A stretch of DNA of 64,000 bases from NCBI RefSeq assembly GCF_024171865.1, contig NZ_JAMTCN010000015.1, forward strand, positions 1 through 64,000, in the 5' to 3' direction. The stretch comes from Prauserella aidingensis (GTDB lineage Bacteria; Actinomycetota; Actinomycetes; Mycobacteriales; Pseudonocardiaceae). The first letter of the stretch is position 1, and every line of letters starts with the position of its first letter. Below are positions 34,967-45,603 of the stretch, in pieces. The translations under genes were made by a program, and so were the position numbers. Below the pieces are notes generated by a model. It was given only the letters and a program-made list of their open reading frames with translations, did no database searches and was not told the origin of the DNA.

Positions 34967-35436
34967 GCCTCGTCGGCCTTCTTCTCGCCCTCGGTGGACT
35001 CGGAGGCCTCGGCGGTCTCCTCGGACTCCGCCTTGTCGGCCTTCTTGTTGCCACCCTTCTTCTTCGGGGTGACGGCCGCGACGGACGGCTCTTCGTTCGC
35101 GGCGGCGAGCGCCTCGTTGAAGATCTCCTGCTTGGTCTTCTTCTCGGGCTGCGGCTTCAGCGTGCCCTCGGCACCGGGCAGGCCCTTGTGCTTCTGCCAG
35201 TCGCCGGTCACCTCGAGGATGCGCTGGACCGGCTCCGTCGGCAGCGCGCCGACGCCCAGCCAGTACTGCGCACGCTCCGAGTTCACCTCGATGAAGCTCG
35301 GCTCTTCCTTCGGGTGGTACTTGCCGATCGTCTCGATGGCCTTGCCATCCCGCCGGGTACGCGCGTCCGCGACGATGATGCGGTAGTACGGCGCACGGAT
35401 CTTGCCCAGGCGCTGCAGCTTGATCTTGACGGCCAC
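34963..35436 (-). CDS. rpsP: 30S ribosomal protein S16, with C-terminal extension
   Basis: A 157-residue S16. The conserved part (residues 1-85) shows [22 protein letters not shown]-type signature residues and [15 protein letters not shown]. The last 70 residues are Lys/Glu/Ala-rich, a tail typical of actinobacteria and absent from the about 80-residue E. coli protein. The GTG start has AGGAG 11 bases upstream. It is the first gene of rpsP-khpA-rimM-trmD. Confidence 0.96.
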   Translation of the reverse strand: MAVKIKLQRLGKIRAPYYRIIVADARTRRDGKAIETIGKYHPKEEPSFIEVNSERAQYWLGVGALPTEPVQRILEVTGDWQKHKGLPGAEGTLKPQPEKKTKQEIFNEALAAANEEPSVAAVTPKKKGGNKKADKAESEETAEASESTEGEKKADEA

Positions 35437-35772
35437 GGGTGTGGGTACTCCTGTCGTGTTCGCTTGCTCGGTTCGAGGCACCACCCCCGAGTGGGGAGCG
35501 GATCGGCGATGCCCGCAGGTCTGTGTATCGCTCCGACGCGGTGAGAGGGCCCGTTCGGAGCGGGCAAGCCCCCATTTTGCCAGAGCGAGGTACGTCACCT
35601 GCGACGGGCTCCCCTCCCGCGCCTGCGCGGCGGCCGAGAAGACTGCGGTGCGGGCCCGTACCGGCGCCGCGGCGCGAGCAGGCCGACGCGGTCGGGACCC
35701 GGCGGACGCCTGCCGCGGCGGGTACCCGCGACCTCCGCTTCCGGAGCCGGGCCGACGACGAGAGGATCGCAC
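35437..35772. other. rpsP upstream / promoter region
   Basis: This 336-base gap lies between divergent rpsP and the TauE-like gene. No frame in it is supported. The less GC-rich patch CCATTTTGCCAG near 35572-35583 may mark the rpsP promoter/leader, but I could not define -10 and -35 boxes with confidence. Confidence 0.4.
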
Positions 35773-36540
35773 GTGGACGTCACCTCGGTGGCACTGCTCT
35801 CCGGAGCGGGGGTGGCGGCGGGGCTGGCGTCGTCGGTGGCGGGCCTCGCATCGTTGTTCAGCTATCCCGCGCTGCTCGCCGCGGGGCTGCCGCCGCTGAC
35901 GGCGAACATGACGAACACCGTGGCGATGCTGGCGACGACCCTCGGCGCGGCGGGCGGGTCCCGTCACGAGCTCCGCGGGCAGGGCCGCAGGCTCGCCAAG
36001 ATCGTCGCCGCGGCGACCGTCGGCGGGTCGGCCGGCGCCGCGCTGCTGCTGACGACTCCGGCCGACACGTTCGAACTCGTCGTGCCCTGGCTGATCGCGC
36101 TCGGCTCGGTGCTGCTCCTGTTGCGCGACCGGCTCCGGCACGCCGCCGACGTCCGCGCGGCGCGGCAGGGCCGTGAGCGCTCTCCCGGAGCGGGGTTCGC
36201 GGCGTCGTTCATCGCCGTGACGATCTACTCCGGGTACTTCGGTGCGGGCGCGGGCATCATGATGCTCGCGGTGCTGTCGATCTCGCTGCCGGACCGGCTC
36301 CCCGTGGCGAACGCGCTCAAGAACATCGCCAGCGGTGCGGCGAACGGCACCGCGGCTGTCGCGTTCGCGATCCTCGCGCCGGTGAACTGGACGGCGGCGG
36401 TCTCCCTGGCGGCCGGATCGTTCGTCGGCGCCTGGCTGGGCCCCATGGTGGTGCGGCGGCTGCCGGAACGCCCACTGCGCGTCGCCATCGCGCTCGCGGG
36501 ACTCGGGCTCGCGGCCCACCTGCTGGTCCAGTCGCTGTAG
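35773..36540 (+). CDS. TauE/SafE-family sulfite/organic anion exporter
   Basis: A 255-residue integral membrane protein with about eight segments in two repeats, each holding the family's Gly-rich turn ([20 protein letters not shown] near residue 20 and [17 protein letters not shown] near residue 160). Members export sulfite, sulfoacetate or related anions; the substrate here is unknown. The GTG at 35773 starts the first membrane segment directly. Its stop is only four bases from the convergent CPBP gene's stop. Confidence 0.85.
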   Translation: MDVTSVALLSGAGVAAGLASSVAGLASLFSYPALLAAGLPPLTANMTNTVAMLATTLGAAGGSRHELRGQGRRLAKIVAAATVGGSAGAALLLTTPADTFELVVPWLIALGSVLLLLRDRLRHAADVRAARQGRERSPGAGFAASFIAVTIYSGYFGAGAGIMMLAVLSISLPDRLPVANALKNIASGAANGTAAVAFAILAPVNWTAAVSLAAGSFVGAWLGPMVVRRLPERPLRVAIALAGLGLAAHLLVQSL

Positions 36541-36544
36541 CGGC

Positions 36545-37309
36545 TCACGCCTCGACGATCCCCAGCGCCGTCAGCAGGATCGCCACGGCGGGCAGGAAGT
36601 TGTTCATCTGGTGGGCGACGATGCTGCCGAGCAGTCGTCCGGTGATGAACCGGGCCAGTCCGATCGGGATCGAGATGACCAGCAGCAGCGTCGTGCGCAG
36701 CGGTTCGAGGTGGCTGACGGCGAACACGGCGGTCGACAGTCCGAACGCCGCGACCCTGCCCCACTTCTCGTTGCGCCATTCGAGCCGTTCCGTAGCGCTC
36801 CAGAGCAGGCCGCGGTAGATGATCTCCTCGCAGATCGGCCCGAGCAGCCACAGGTACAGGAACATCACGACGGCCGCCTGCACCGACATCGGCCGGCCTT
36901 CGACCAGGGCGCTGATCGCGGACTGGGCGTTGCGTTCGCCGACGATCTCGGTCCAGACCCACGCTCCGACACTGGTCACGACCAGCCCCAGTGCGCCCAG
37001 CTTGAGGCCGAGCTTGACGTCATCCCACGACCACGACAGGTTGAGGTCGGCGAGCGGGCCGTTACCGCGCACCTTCGTGATGACCAGTGCCGTACCCGCC
37101 GCGATCACCGTGGGCAGCATCGTGCCGATAAGCACGCTGCGTACGGACAGGTCGCCGCCGCCGCTGTGCAGGATGGCGCCGATCAGCGCGGCCGAGGCCA
37201 GTAGCACGGCCTCGACCAGTAGGAAGGCACCGAAGCCCCAGCGTGGCCGTGGCAGGCTCGCCGAGGACGGGTCGCCGGAGACCGGCTCACCCGGATTCGG
37301 TACCGCCAC
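36545..37309 (-). CDS. CPBP-family intramembrane metalloprotease
   Basis: A 254-residue membrane protein with the CAAX-protease/bacteriocin-processing (Abi) domain. Motif 1 is [11 protein letters not shown] (Glu-Glu-x3-Arg), motif 2 is FAVSHLEP, motif 3 is VAHQMNN. Members cleave within membranes or confer bacteriocin immunity; no substrate is known here. The GTG at 37309 has GGGGGAGG upstream and is preferred over the longer frame. Confidence 0.85.
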   Translation of the reverse strand: MAVPNPGEPVSGDPSSASLPRPRWGFGAFLLVEAVLLASAALIGAILHSGGGDLSVRSVLIGTMLPTVIAAGTALVITKVRGNGPLADLNLSWSWDDVKLGLKLGALGLVVTSVGAWVWTEIVGERNAQSAISALVEGRPMSVQAAVVMFLYLWLLGPICEEIIYRGLLWSATERLEWRNEKWGRVAAFGLSTAVFAVSHLEPLRTTLLLVISIPIGLARFITGRLLGSIVAHQMNNFLPAVAILLTALGIVEA

Positions 37310-37391
37310 GCTGGTCCTCCCCCGATTCGGCCGACAAGATCGCCGCGAGCCTACTGTGCGTGCCCGCGCCGTCACGACCGCCCGGCAGGCG

Positions 37392-38456
37392 TCAGCGGAC
37401 CAGCCGTCCCCTGAGGAGAATGTGACGAGGGCTGCGGAGGACGTCGATGTCCTCACGAGGGTCGGCGTCGAAGAGCACGAGGTCGGCCTGCGCACCGTCG
37501 GCGATGCCGTCGTGGCCGAGCCATGCGCGGGCCGCCCAGGACGCCGCACCCAGAGCCTGCTCCGCCGGCATTCCCGCGCGGTGCAGTGCGGAAACCTCGT
37601 CGGGCAGCTTGCCGTGGGCGACCATGCCGCCCGCGTCGGTGCCCGCGTAGATGTCGACGCCCGCGTCCATCGCCTCGCCGATCATGTCGCCGACGCCTGC
37701 GTGCAGTGCGCGCATGTGCGCCGCGTACGTCGGGTACTTGACCGCCTGGTCGGCGATGCCGGGGAAGTTCTCGATGTTGATCAACGTCGGCACCAGCGCC
37801 GTCCCCTGGGCGGCCATCCGGTCCAGCAGTGTGCGGTCCAGGCCCGTGCCGTGTTCGAGGCAGTCGATGCCCGCGTCGATGAGGCCGGGCAGCGCGGCCT
37901 CGCCGAACACGTGCGCCGTCACCCGCGCACCCGCGTCGTGGGCGGCCTTGACGGCGTCGGCGAGCACGTCGTCGGGCCACAGCGGGGCGAGGTCGCCGAC
38001 CCCGCGGTCGATCCAGTCGCCGACCAGCTTGACCCAGCCGTCGCCCGCGACGGCCTGTTCGGCGACGGCGTCGGGCAGCTGTTCGGGGTGTTCCAGGTCG
38101 ATGCCGAGCTTCGGGATGTAGCGCTTGGGCAGTGCGATGTGCTGCCCACAGCGAATGATCCGCGGCAGGTCGTCGCGCCGTTGCAGTGGCCGCGTGTCGA
38201 TCGGCACGCCGCAGTCGCGGATGAGCAGTGTCCCCGCGTCGCGGTCGGTCTCGGCCTGTGTCACGGCCTCGTCGAGCGTGACCGGGCCGTCGACGCCGAC
38301 GCCGGGGTGGCAGTGCGCGTCGACCAGGCCGGGCAGCACGAACGCGCCTTCGAGCGTCTGCGCACCCTCCACCGGCGTCAGGGAGATCCGGTCACCGTCG
38401 GTCCAGACGTCCTGCTCCCTGCCGTCGGGCAGGACGACACCGCGAATGTGGAACAT
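37392..38456 (-). CDS. Amidohydrolase-superfamily protein (imidazolonepropionase-like)
   Basis: A 354-residue metal-dependent hydrolase. Metal-site elements are VDAHCHPGV (H-x-H), a possible Lys ligand in DGWVKLVGDW, TAHVFGE, CLEHGTGL, and the catalytic Asp in AGTDAGG. The closing composite-barrel strand reads DGAQADLVLFDADP. The family includes imidazolonepropionase, prolidase-like and related hydrolases; the substrate is not evident. It starts with MFHIRGVVLP six bases after the ffh stop, so it may be co-transcribed with ffh. Confidence 0.82.
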   Translation of the reverse strand: MFHIRGVVLPDGREQDVWTDGDRISLTPVEGAQTLEGAFVLPGLVDAHCHPGVGVDGPVTLDEAVTQAETDRDAGTLLIRDCGVPIDTRPLQRRDDLPRIIRCGQHIALPKRYIPKLGIDLEHPEQLPDAVAEQAVAGDGWVKLVGDWIDRGVGDLAPLWPDDVLADAVKAAHDAGARVTAHVFGEAALPGLIDAGIDCLEHGTGLDRTLLDRMAAQGTALVPTLINIENFPGIADQAVKYPTYAAHMRALHAGVGDMIGEAMDAGVDIYAGTDAGGMVAHGKLPDEVSALHRAGMPAEQALGAASWAARAWLGHDGIADGAQADLVLFDADPREDIDVLRSPRHILLRGRLVR

Positions 38457-38462
38457 GGGCGA

Positions 38463-40004
38463 CTACTTGTTCTTCGGCAGCTTCAGCTTCGAGGGGTCGA
38501 ATCCGGGTGGCAGGTCGTTGAGCCCGCCGCCGAGCTGCGACATGTCGGGCGTACCGCCCCCACCACCGGGCATGCCACCGGGAGGCATGCCGGGGAAGCC
38601 GCCGGGCATCTTCTGCTTCTGCTGCCCCTTGTTCTTGCCCTTCTTGTTCTTGCGGCCCTTCTTCTGCTTCTTCGTGGCGCTGCCGCCGCCACCGCCGAAG
38701 CCGAATTTGCCCGCCATCTGCTGCATCATCTTGCGGGCCTCGTAGAAGCGGTTGACGAGGTCGTTGACCTCCCGCACCGCGACACCGGAACCGTTGGCGA
38801 TGCGCTGCCGCCGGGACGCGTTGATGATCTTCGGGTTCTCCCGTTCCGCCGGCGTCATACCGCGGATGATCGCCTGCAGCCGGTCGATCTGGCCGTCGTC
38901 GACCTGCGAGAGCTGGTCCTTCATCTGCCCCGCGCCGGGCAGCATGCCCAGCAGGTTGCCGATCGGCCCCATCTTGCGCACGGCCTGCATCTGCTCGAGG
39001 AAGTCCTCGAGCGTCATGTCGCCCGTGCCGAGCTTGGAGGCCGCCTGCTCGGCCTTCTCCTGGTCGAAGGCCTGTTCGGCCTGCTCGATCAGGGTGAGCA
39101 TGTCGCCCATGCCGAGGATGCGGCTGGCCATCCGGTCCGGGTGGAAGACGTCGAAGTCCTCGAGCTTCTCACCGTTGGAGGCGAACAGGATCGGCTCGCC
39201 GGTCACCTGCCGCACCGACAGGGCCGCGCCACCGCGGGCGTCGCCGTCGAGCTTGGTCAGCACGACACCGGTGAAGCCGACGCCGTCGCGGAACGCCTCC
39301 GCGGTGGTCACGGCGTCCTGACCGATCATCGCGTCGACGACGAACAGCGTCTCGTCGGGCTGGACCGCGTCGCGGATGTCGGCGGCCTGCTGCATCAGCT
39401 CCTCGTCGACACCGAGGCGACCCGCGGTGTCGACGACGACCACGTCGTGCTGGGCGCGGCGCGCCTCCTCGATGCTGCGCTTGGCGACGTCGACCGGGTC
39501 GCCCACGCCGTTGCCCGGCTCGGGGGCGAAGGTCGTCACGCCGGCCCGCTCACCGACCACCTGCAGCTGCGTCACGGCGTTCGGGCGCTGGAGGTCGCAG
39601 GCCGCGAGCATCGGCGCGTGTCCCTGCGACTTCAGCCAGGTCGCCAGCTTGCCCGCGAGCGTCGTCTTACCGGAGCCCTGCAGACCGGCGAGCATGATGA
39701 CGGTCGGCGGGTTCTTCGCGAGGTTCACCCGCCGGGTCTCGCCGCCGAGGATGCCGACGAGCTCCTCGTTGACGATCTTGATGACCTGTTGCGCCGGGTT
39801 CAGCGCCTCGGAGACCTCCGCGCCCTTCGCGCGCTCCTTGACGTGCTTGATGAACTCCCGCACCACGGGCAGCGCGACGTCGGCCTCCAGCAGCGCGATA
39901 CGGATCTCGCGTGCGGTGGCGTCGATGTCGGCGTCGGAGAGCTTGCCCTTGCCGCGGAGGTTCTGCAGGACCGAGGTGAGCCGATCCGAGAGGGTGTCGA
40001 ACAC
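38463..40004 (-). CDS. ffh: Signal recognition particle protein (SRP54/Ffh)
   Basis: A 513-residue SRP GTPase that binds signal sequences and 4.5S RNA and docks with FtsY. The N domain covers residues 1-85. The G domain has GLQGSGKTT (107-115), DLQRPNA, DTAGRLG and TKLDGDARGG. The M domain is Met-rich with MGPIGNLLGMLPG and the RNA-binding SGVAVREVN region, ending in a Lys- and Gly/Met/Pro-rich tail longer than in E. coli. The GTG at 40004 (VFDTLSDRL) is the conserved start; a GTG three codons earlier is possible. Confidence 0.96.
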   Translation of the reverse strand: MFDTLSDRLTSVLQNLRGKGKLSDADIDATAREIRIALLEADVALPVVREFIKHVKERAKGAEVSEALNPAQQVIKIVNEELVGILGGETRRVNLAKNPPTVIMLAGLQGSGKTTLAGKLATWLKSQGHAPMLAACDLQRPNAVTQLQVVGERAGVTTFAPEPGNGVGDPVDVAKRSIEEARRAQHDVVVVDTAGRLGVDEELMQQAADIRDAVQPDETLFVVDAMIGQDAVTTAEAFRDGVGFTGVVLTKLDGDARGGAALSVRQVTGEPILFASNGEKLEDFDVFHPDRMASRILGMGDMLTLIEQAEQAFDQEKAEQAASKLGTGDMTLEDFLEQMQAVRKMGPIGNLLGMLPGAGQMKDQLSQVDDGQIDRLQAIIRGMTPAERENPKIINASRRQRIANGSGVAVREVNDLVNRFYEARKMMQQMAGKFGFGGGGGSATKKQKKGRKNKKGKNKGQQKQKMPGGFPGMPPGGMPGGGGGTPDMSQLGGGLNDLPPGFDPSKLKLPKNK

Positions 40005-40364
40005 GGGGTGCACGCTCCAGCAGTTCGTGGTTCCTGGCGCCGGCCCACTACGCCGACGACCTCCCAGGGTACTGGCCGCCGGTGGCCGAGGGGCCGCCCG
40101 GCCGGTCTGTCCCCCACAGATCCCCCTCGTCCGGCCGGGCGGCGTCTCTGCTCGGGCACCGCGGCCCTGGTCGGCCTGTTCGCCAGACCCCCAGCACCAG
40201 GCGAACCTCACCGCCGCAGAACCGCTGTTTCCGAGCTGTTCCCAGCATGGGCGCCTGCGGGGGTGTGACGGCACCGTGAAGACACCGGAATCGGGCTGAG
40301 TAGAGCTACTCAACCTGCTTCTACGTAGGCCCGCGGGTCGGGTGGCGCATCCTCCACAGGGCGC
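40005..40364. other. Non-coding region upstream of ffh
   Basis: These bases, up to the glnD-side hairpins, hold no supported gene. They include the ffh promoter region. A less GC-rich stretch near 40295-40325 (GGGCTGAGTAGAGCTACTCAACC) contains the small inverted repeat GAGTAGAGCTACTC and may mark a promoter or hairpin. Confidence 0.45.
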
Positions 40365-40419
40365 CCGGTCCTGCCTCGGTGCCGTCCGGTACGGCCCCAC
40401 GGCACCGAGGCAGGACCGG
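40365..40419 (-). terminator. Perfect 21-bp stem hairpin (third after glnD)
   Basis: Bases 40365-40385 are perfectly complementary to 40399-40419, around a 13-base loop. The arm includes CCTCGGTGCCGT. It is the most distant of three consecutive hairpins after the glnD stop. Confidence 0.75.
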
Positions 40420-40424
40420 TACGC

Positions 40425-40457
40425 GAGAAGGCCCCGCCGGCGTGGCGGGGCCTTCTC
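40425..40457 (-). terminator. Perfect 14-bp stem hairpin (second after glnD)
   Basis: GAGAAGGCCCCGCC at 40425-40438 pairs perfectly with 40444-40457 around the loop GGCGT. The pattern GAAGGCCCC...GGGGCCTTC is a common strong terminator in actinobacteria. Confidence 0.85.
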
Positions 40458-40465
40458 ACTGCGGC

Positions 40466-40498
40466 GGCTGTAGAGCGGGGGACGGCCGCTCTACAGCC
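40466..40498 (-). terminator. Perfect 13-bp stem hairpin (first after glnD)
   Basis: GGCTGTAGAGCGG at 40466-40478 pairs perfectly with 40486-40498 around a 7-base loop, four bases from the glnD stop at 40503. It should be the first structure met by polymerase leaving glnD. Confidence 0.8.
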
Positions 40499-40502
40499 CT
40501 GG

Positions 40503-42830
40503 TCAGCCCGCGGCGGCGAGCAGGGCCTGTTCGAGACGCCCGCGCCAGGCGGTGTCGATCGTTCCGGTCCTCGGGCCGACGGCGAACGAGTCGACGACCC
40601 GGTCGCCGAGCGTCTCGACCTTCGCCCAGCGCACCTCGGCGTCGCAGCGCCGCAAGGCTCCCGCCACGCGGTGCAGGAGTGCGATCCGGTCCATGGCTCG
40701 CAGCTCGACCACGACGGTCTCCGGGCCCGCCGTCTCGTCGTCGAACCACAGCACCCTCGGCGACACGGGCGCGGTGCGCGCGCCCGCGTAGGCCTGCTCC
40801 TTCTCGGCGAGTTTCTGTGCCAGCGCAAGCCCGCCCGCGACGGCGCGCGCGAACTGGTCCCGCAGCAGCGCCGGATCGGGCGGAGTGCCGAACCGCGGCG
40901 ACGCCGTGAACACGCCGACCCTGCCGCCCGCGTGGGTACGCAGGGTGGCCGTGTGCACCTCGAGCGAGTTGAGCGCGAGCACGCCCGCCGCCGGGGTGAG
41001 CAGCTCGGCGCCCGCGGGGACGGCGAACACGACCGTGGTGACCTTGTCCTGCGGCCGCGCCGGGGTGACCGTGACCTGTCCCCTCGTCGCACGGACCGCC
41101 TCGGCGACGAGCTCGCGCTGCGTCGCGTCGAGGGCCTCCGGTTCGGGGAGCGGCCTTCCGGTCAGCAGCTTGCGGGTGCGGCTGACCAGCTCGGCCACCA
41201 GTCCGGCCTTCCAGTGGGTCCACACGCCGGGGCCGGTCGCCCGCGAGTCGGCCTTCGCCAGCGCGTGCAGCAGGTCGAGCAGCAACGGATCGCCGTCGAT
41301 GGTCTTGGCGACGCGTTCGACGGTCTCCGGTTCGCTGATGTCGCGCCGCGTGGCCGTGTCCGGCAGGAGCAGGTGGTGCCGCACCATGCCGGCCACGAGT
41401 TTCGTGTCGCGTTCGGACAGTCCGACGCGGACGGCGACGTGTCCCGCGATCTCGGCGCCGAGTTCGGAATGATCGGCCTCGCGCCCCTTGCCGATGTCGT
41501 GCAGCAAGGCACCGAGCAGGAGCAGGTCGGGACGCGCGACGGTGTCGGTCAGCCCTGCCGCCTCGACGCACGCCTGCACCAGGTGCCGGTCGACCGTCCA
41601 CGCGTGCACGGGTTCGCGCGGCGGGAGGTCGCGGACCGCGCCCCACTCGGGCAGCAGCCGTGCCCACAGGCCGGTGCGGTCGAGTGCCTCGACGGCGTCG
41701 ACGAGTCCGTCGCCCGCGCCGAGCAGTTCGGTCAGCGCCCTCCTGCCCGACTCGGGCCACGGCGCCCGCAGTTCCGGCGCCGAATCGGCGAGCGTGCGCA
41801 GCGTGCCGTGCGAGATCGGATTGCCGGTCCGTGCCGACGCGGCGGCGACCCGCAACAGCAGTCCGGGATCCCGTGCTGGTACGGCGTCGCGGGCCAGCGC
41901 CACCTCGCCCGCGTGCAGCACCACGCCGTCGTCGAGCGGAGAACGGGACGGTCGCCTGCCGAACCTGCCCTTCGGCGGGTCGGCCGCACGCAACGCGACG
42001 TCGACGGCGTACGCGACCGTCCTTCCGGCGCCGGAGAGTCTGCGGGCCAGCGCGAACCGGTCGCCGAGGTCGAGTTCCGACGCGACCACGGCGGCGTCCT
42101 CCGCGCTGAGCACGTCCATGCTGCGGCGGACCGTGCGGCGCAGGTCGGTCCGCACGTCCAACAGCAGTTCCCGCGCGGCGGTCAGTTCCTCGCCGGGCCG
42201 GTCGGCCAGCTGTGCGGCGGCGAACGCGTCGAGCACCACGAGGTCCCGCAGGCCGCCGCGACCGTGTTTCAAGTCCGGTTCGGACGACTGCGCGATCTCG
42301 CCGCTGCGCCGCCAGCGCTCCCGGGTGGACTCGAGCAGTTCGGGGACGCGTTTCCTGGCGGTGCGCCGCCACTGGTCGCGGGCGGCTCCGACGAGCCGGG
42401 ACGCCAGTTCGGCGTCACCCGCGATGAGCCTGCCGTCGAGCAGGCCCATGGCCGTGCGCAGATCCTCCGAGGCGACCTTCAGCGCCTCGGCGGGCGTGCG
42501 CACGGAATGGTCGAGACCGATGCGCGCGTCCCACAGCGGGTACCAGAGCGCATCCGCGATCTCGCCGATATCGGGATGTCCGTTGTGGATCAAAACCAGG
42601 TCGAGGTCGGAGAACGGCACGAGTTCCCGACGGCCGAGGCCGCCGACGGCGACCAGCGCCACGCCGTCCGGGAGTGCCCCGGAGGCGTCGGCACCGGCCG
42701 CCGCGGCGGCCTTGCTCAGCCAGAACTCGTAGAGGTCGACCAGCGCGGCCCGCAGTGCCGTGGCACCGAGCCTGCCGTGCCGGCCTTCCAGCAGCCTCTC
42801 GGCCGCCTCGACAAGTCCCCCTACGACCAC
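40503..42830 (-). CDS. glnD: [Protein-PII] uridylyltransferase-type enzyme GlnD
   Basis: A 775-residue bifunctional nucleotidyltransferase that modifies PII (GlnK/GlnB) under nitrogen limitation and reverses it in excess; in actinobacteria the reaction is adenylylation. The nucleotidyltransferase motif is GGLGRRELVPFSDLDLVLI, with metal Asp residues 75 and 77. A central HD domain has LLHDIGKGREADHSELG. Two ACT domains at the C-terminus sense glutamine (TTVVFAVPAGAELLTPA; VVELRAMDRIALLHRV). The start is nine bases after the glnB stop. The transcript probably ends in the triple hairpin. Confidence 0.94.
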   Translation of the reverse strand: MVVGGLVEAAERLLEGRHGRLGATALRAALVDLYEFWLSKAAAAAGADASGALPDGVALVAVGGLGRRELVPFSDLDLVLIHNGHPDIGEIADALWYPLWDARIGLDHSVRTPAEALKVASEDLRTAMGLLDGRLIAGDAELASRLVGAARDQWRRTARKRVPELLESTRERWRRSGEIAQSSEPDLKHGRGGLRDLVVLDAFAAAQLADRPGEELTAARELLLDVRTDLRRTVRRSMDVLSAEDAAVVASELDLGDRFALARRLSGAGRTVAYAVDVALRAADPPKGRFGRRPSRSPLDDGVVLHAGEVALARDAVPARDPGLLLRVAAASARTGNPISHGTLRTLADSAPELRAPWPESGRRALTELLGAGDGLVDAVEALDRTGLWARLLPEWGAVRDLPPREPVHAWTVDRHLVQACVEAAGLTDTVARPDLLLLGALLHDIGKGREADHSELGAEIAGHVAVRVGLSERDTKLVAGMVRHHLLLPDTATRRDISEPETVERVAKTIDGDPLLLDLLHALAKADSRATGPGVWTHWKAGLVAELVSRTRKLLTGRPLPEPEALDATQRELVAEAVRATRGQVTVTPARPQDKVTTVVFAVPAGAELLTPAAGVLALNSLEVHTATLRTHAGGRVGVFTASPRFGTPPDPALLRDQFARAVAGGLALAQKLAEKEQAYAGARTAPVSPRVLWFDDETAGPETVVVELRAMDRIALLHRVAGALRRCDAEVRWAKVETLGDRVVDSFAVGPRTGTIDTAWRGRLEQALLAAAG

Positions 42831-42839
42831 CGCGCGCGC

Positions 42840-44473
<1,634 letters not shown>

Positions 44474-44559
44474 GCTTCTCCTCCTTAAGAGAGCAGGCAG
44501 CCGAACTCGCGATTGCGGGACAGCATCGGGAAACCGTGTTGCGCCGAATGGCTCATGAC

Positions 44560-44596
44560 GTTTCGGGTTCGTGAAGCGATTCGTCGTCATTGTTAC
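44560..44596 (-). promoter_or_regulatory. GlnR-like box upstream of amtB
   Basis: On the minus strand, GTAAC (44592-44596) and TTCAC-N6-GAAAC (44560-44575) resemble the actinobacterial GlnR sites gTnAC-N6-GaAAC, with a weaker half-site GACGA between them. GlnR activates amtB under nitrogen limitation in Streptomyces and relatives. The spacing has one 5-base instead of 6-base gap. The assignment is from consensus memory. Confidence 0.5.
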
Positions 44597-44661
44597 TTCT
44601 GCGTTTCTGCCGACCGGGCCGGACACGTCCGATTGCGAAACCTCGTGGTCGAATAGGGATC

Positions 44662-45528
44662 GTGACCACTCCGAACCGGCCGCCGCGTTCACTGCCGCCC
44701 GCGGTCGTGAACGCGCTGCGCTGCTCCGTGTGCGCGGAGCCGTTGCATCCGGAAGGACGGTCGTTGCGCTGCGTGCGGCGGCATTCGTTCGACCTCGCGA
44801 AGCAGGGCTACGTGAACCTTCTCCGCGCAGGGGTCGATGCGGGCACTGCCGACACCGGCGAGATGGTCGCGGCCCGCGCGGACTTCCTGGCGACGGGCCG
44901 ATACGACCCGCTCGTGAAACTGCTCGCACGCGTGACGGCCGCGGCCGGCGATCCGGAGTTCGTCGTCGACGCCGGGGCGGGCACGGGCCACTACCTCGCG
45001 GGAGTGCTGGACCGGGTGGAGTCCGCGTGGGGCCTGGCACTCGACGTGTCGGCCCCTGCCCTGCGGCGGGCGGCGAAGGCGCATCCGCGGATCGGCGCCG
45101 TGGTGTGGAATCTGTGGGAGCCGTGGCCGGTGGCCGACGGGGTCGCCGACGTCGTGCTCGACGTCTTCGCGCCTCGCAACGCGGCGGAGTTCCACCGCGT
45201 GTTGCGACCCGGCGGCCTGCTCGCCGTCGCGACGCCCGGGGCGGGCCACCTGCGCGAACTCGTCAGCGAGCTGGGCCTGCTCGACATCGCGGGCGACAAG
45301 GCCGACCGGGTCGCCGAATCACTGGCGGGACACTTCGAACCCGCCGGGGTGGAGACGACCCGGCACACCGCCACGCTCGACGCCGACGAGGTGCGCAACC
45401 TCGTGCTCATGGGACCCAACGCGCACCATCTCCACCGCGACGGCCTCGGCGACAAGCTCGACGCGCTGACCGGTGGCGTGACGGTCACCATCGAGTTCGA
45501 CGTGTCCCTACTGCGCAGGAGGGGATGA
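44662..45528 (+). CDS. rlmA: 23S rRNA (guanine-N1)-methyltransferase, RlmA/TlrB family
   Basis: A 288-residue methyltransferase with an N-terminal zinc ribbon (C21, C24, C37, H41: CSVC and CVRRHSFD) followed by AKQGYVNLL, the RlmA family signature. The SAM motif is VVDAGAGTGHYL, and DVFAPRNAAEFHRVLRPGG follows. RlmA(I) methylates G745 and RlmA(II)/TlrB methylates G748 of 23S rRNA, the latter giving tylosin resistance; I cannot tell which applies. The GTG at 44662 is preferred over a start 24 codons upstream. It is divergent from amtB. Confidence 0.82.
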   Translation: MTTPNRPPRSLPPAVVNALRCSVCAEPLHPEGRSLRCVRRHSFDLAKQGYVNLLRAGVDAGTADTGEMVAARADFLATGRYDPLVKLLARVTAAAGDPEFVVDAGAGTGHYLAGVLDRVESAWGLALDVSAPALRRAAKAHPRIGAVVWNLWEPWPVADGVADVVLDVFAPRNAAEFHRVLRPGGLLAVATPGAGHLRELVSELGLLDIAGDKADRVAESLAGHFEPAGVETTRHTATLDADEVRNLVLMGPNAHHLHRDGLGDKLDALTGGVTVTIEFDVSLLRRRG

Positions 45529-45603
45529 CAGGACGGAACGCCACCCGCCCGTACGGTCGGATGCGGGCGCCCGGGCGCGGGGAGACGGGACCGAGACGCG
45601 GAG

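Noticed and set aside
36819-40268. A 1149-codon open frame on the plus strand.
   Set aside because: It is antisense to the CPBP, amidohydrolase and ffh genes, has Arg/His/Gly-rich composition and no domain. It is a GC-rich shadow frame.
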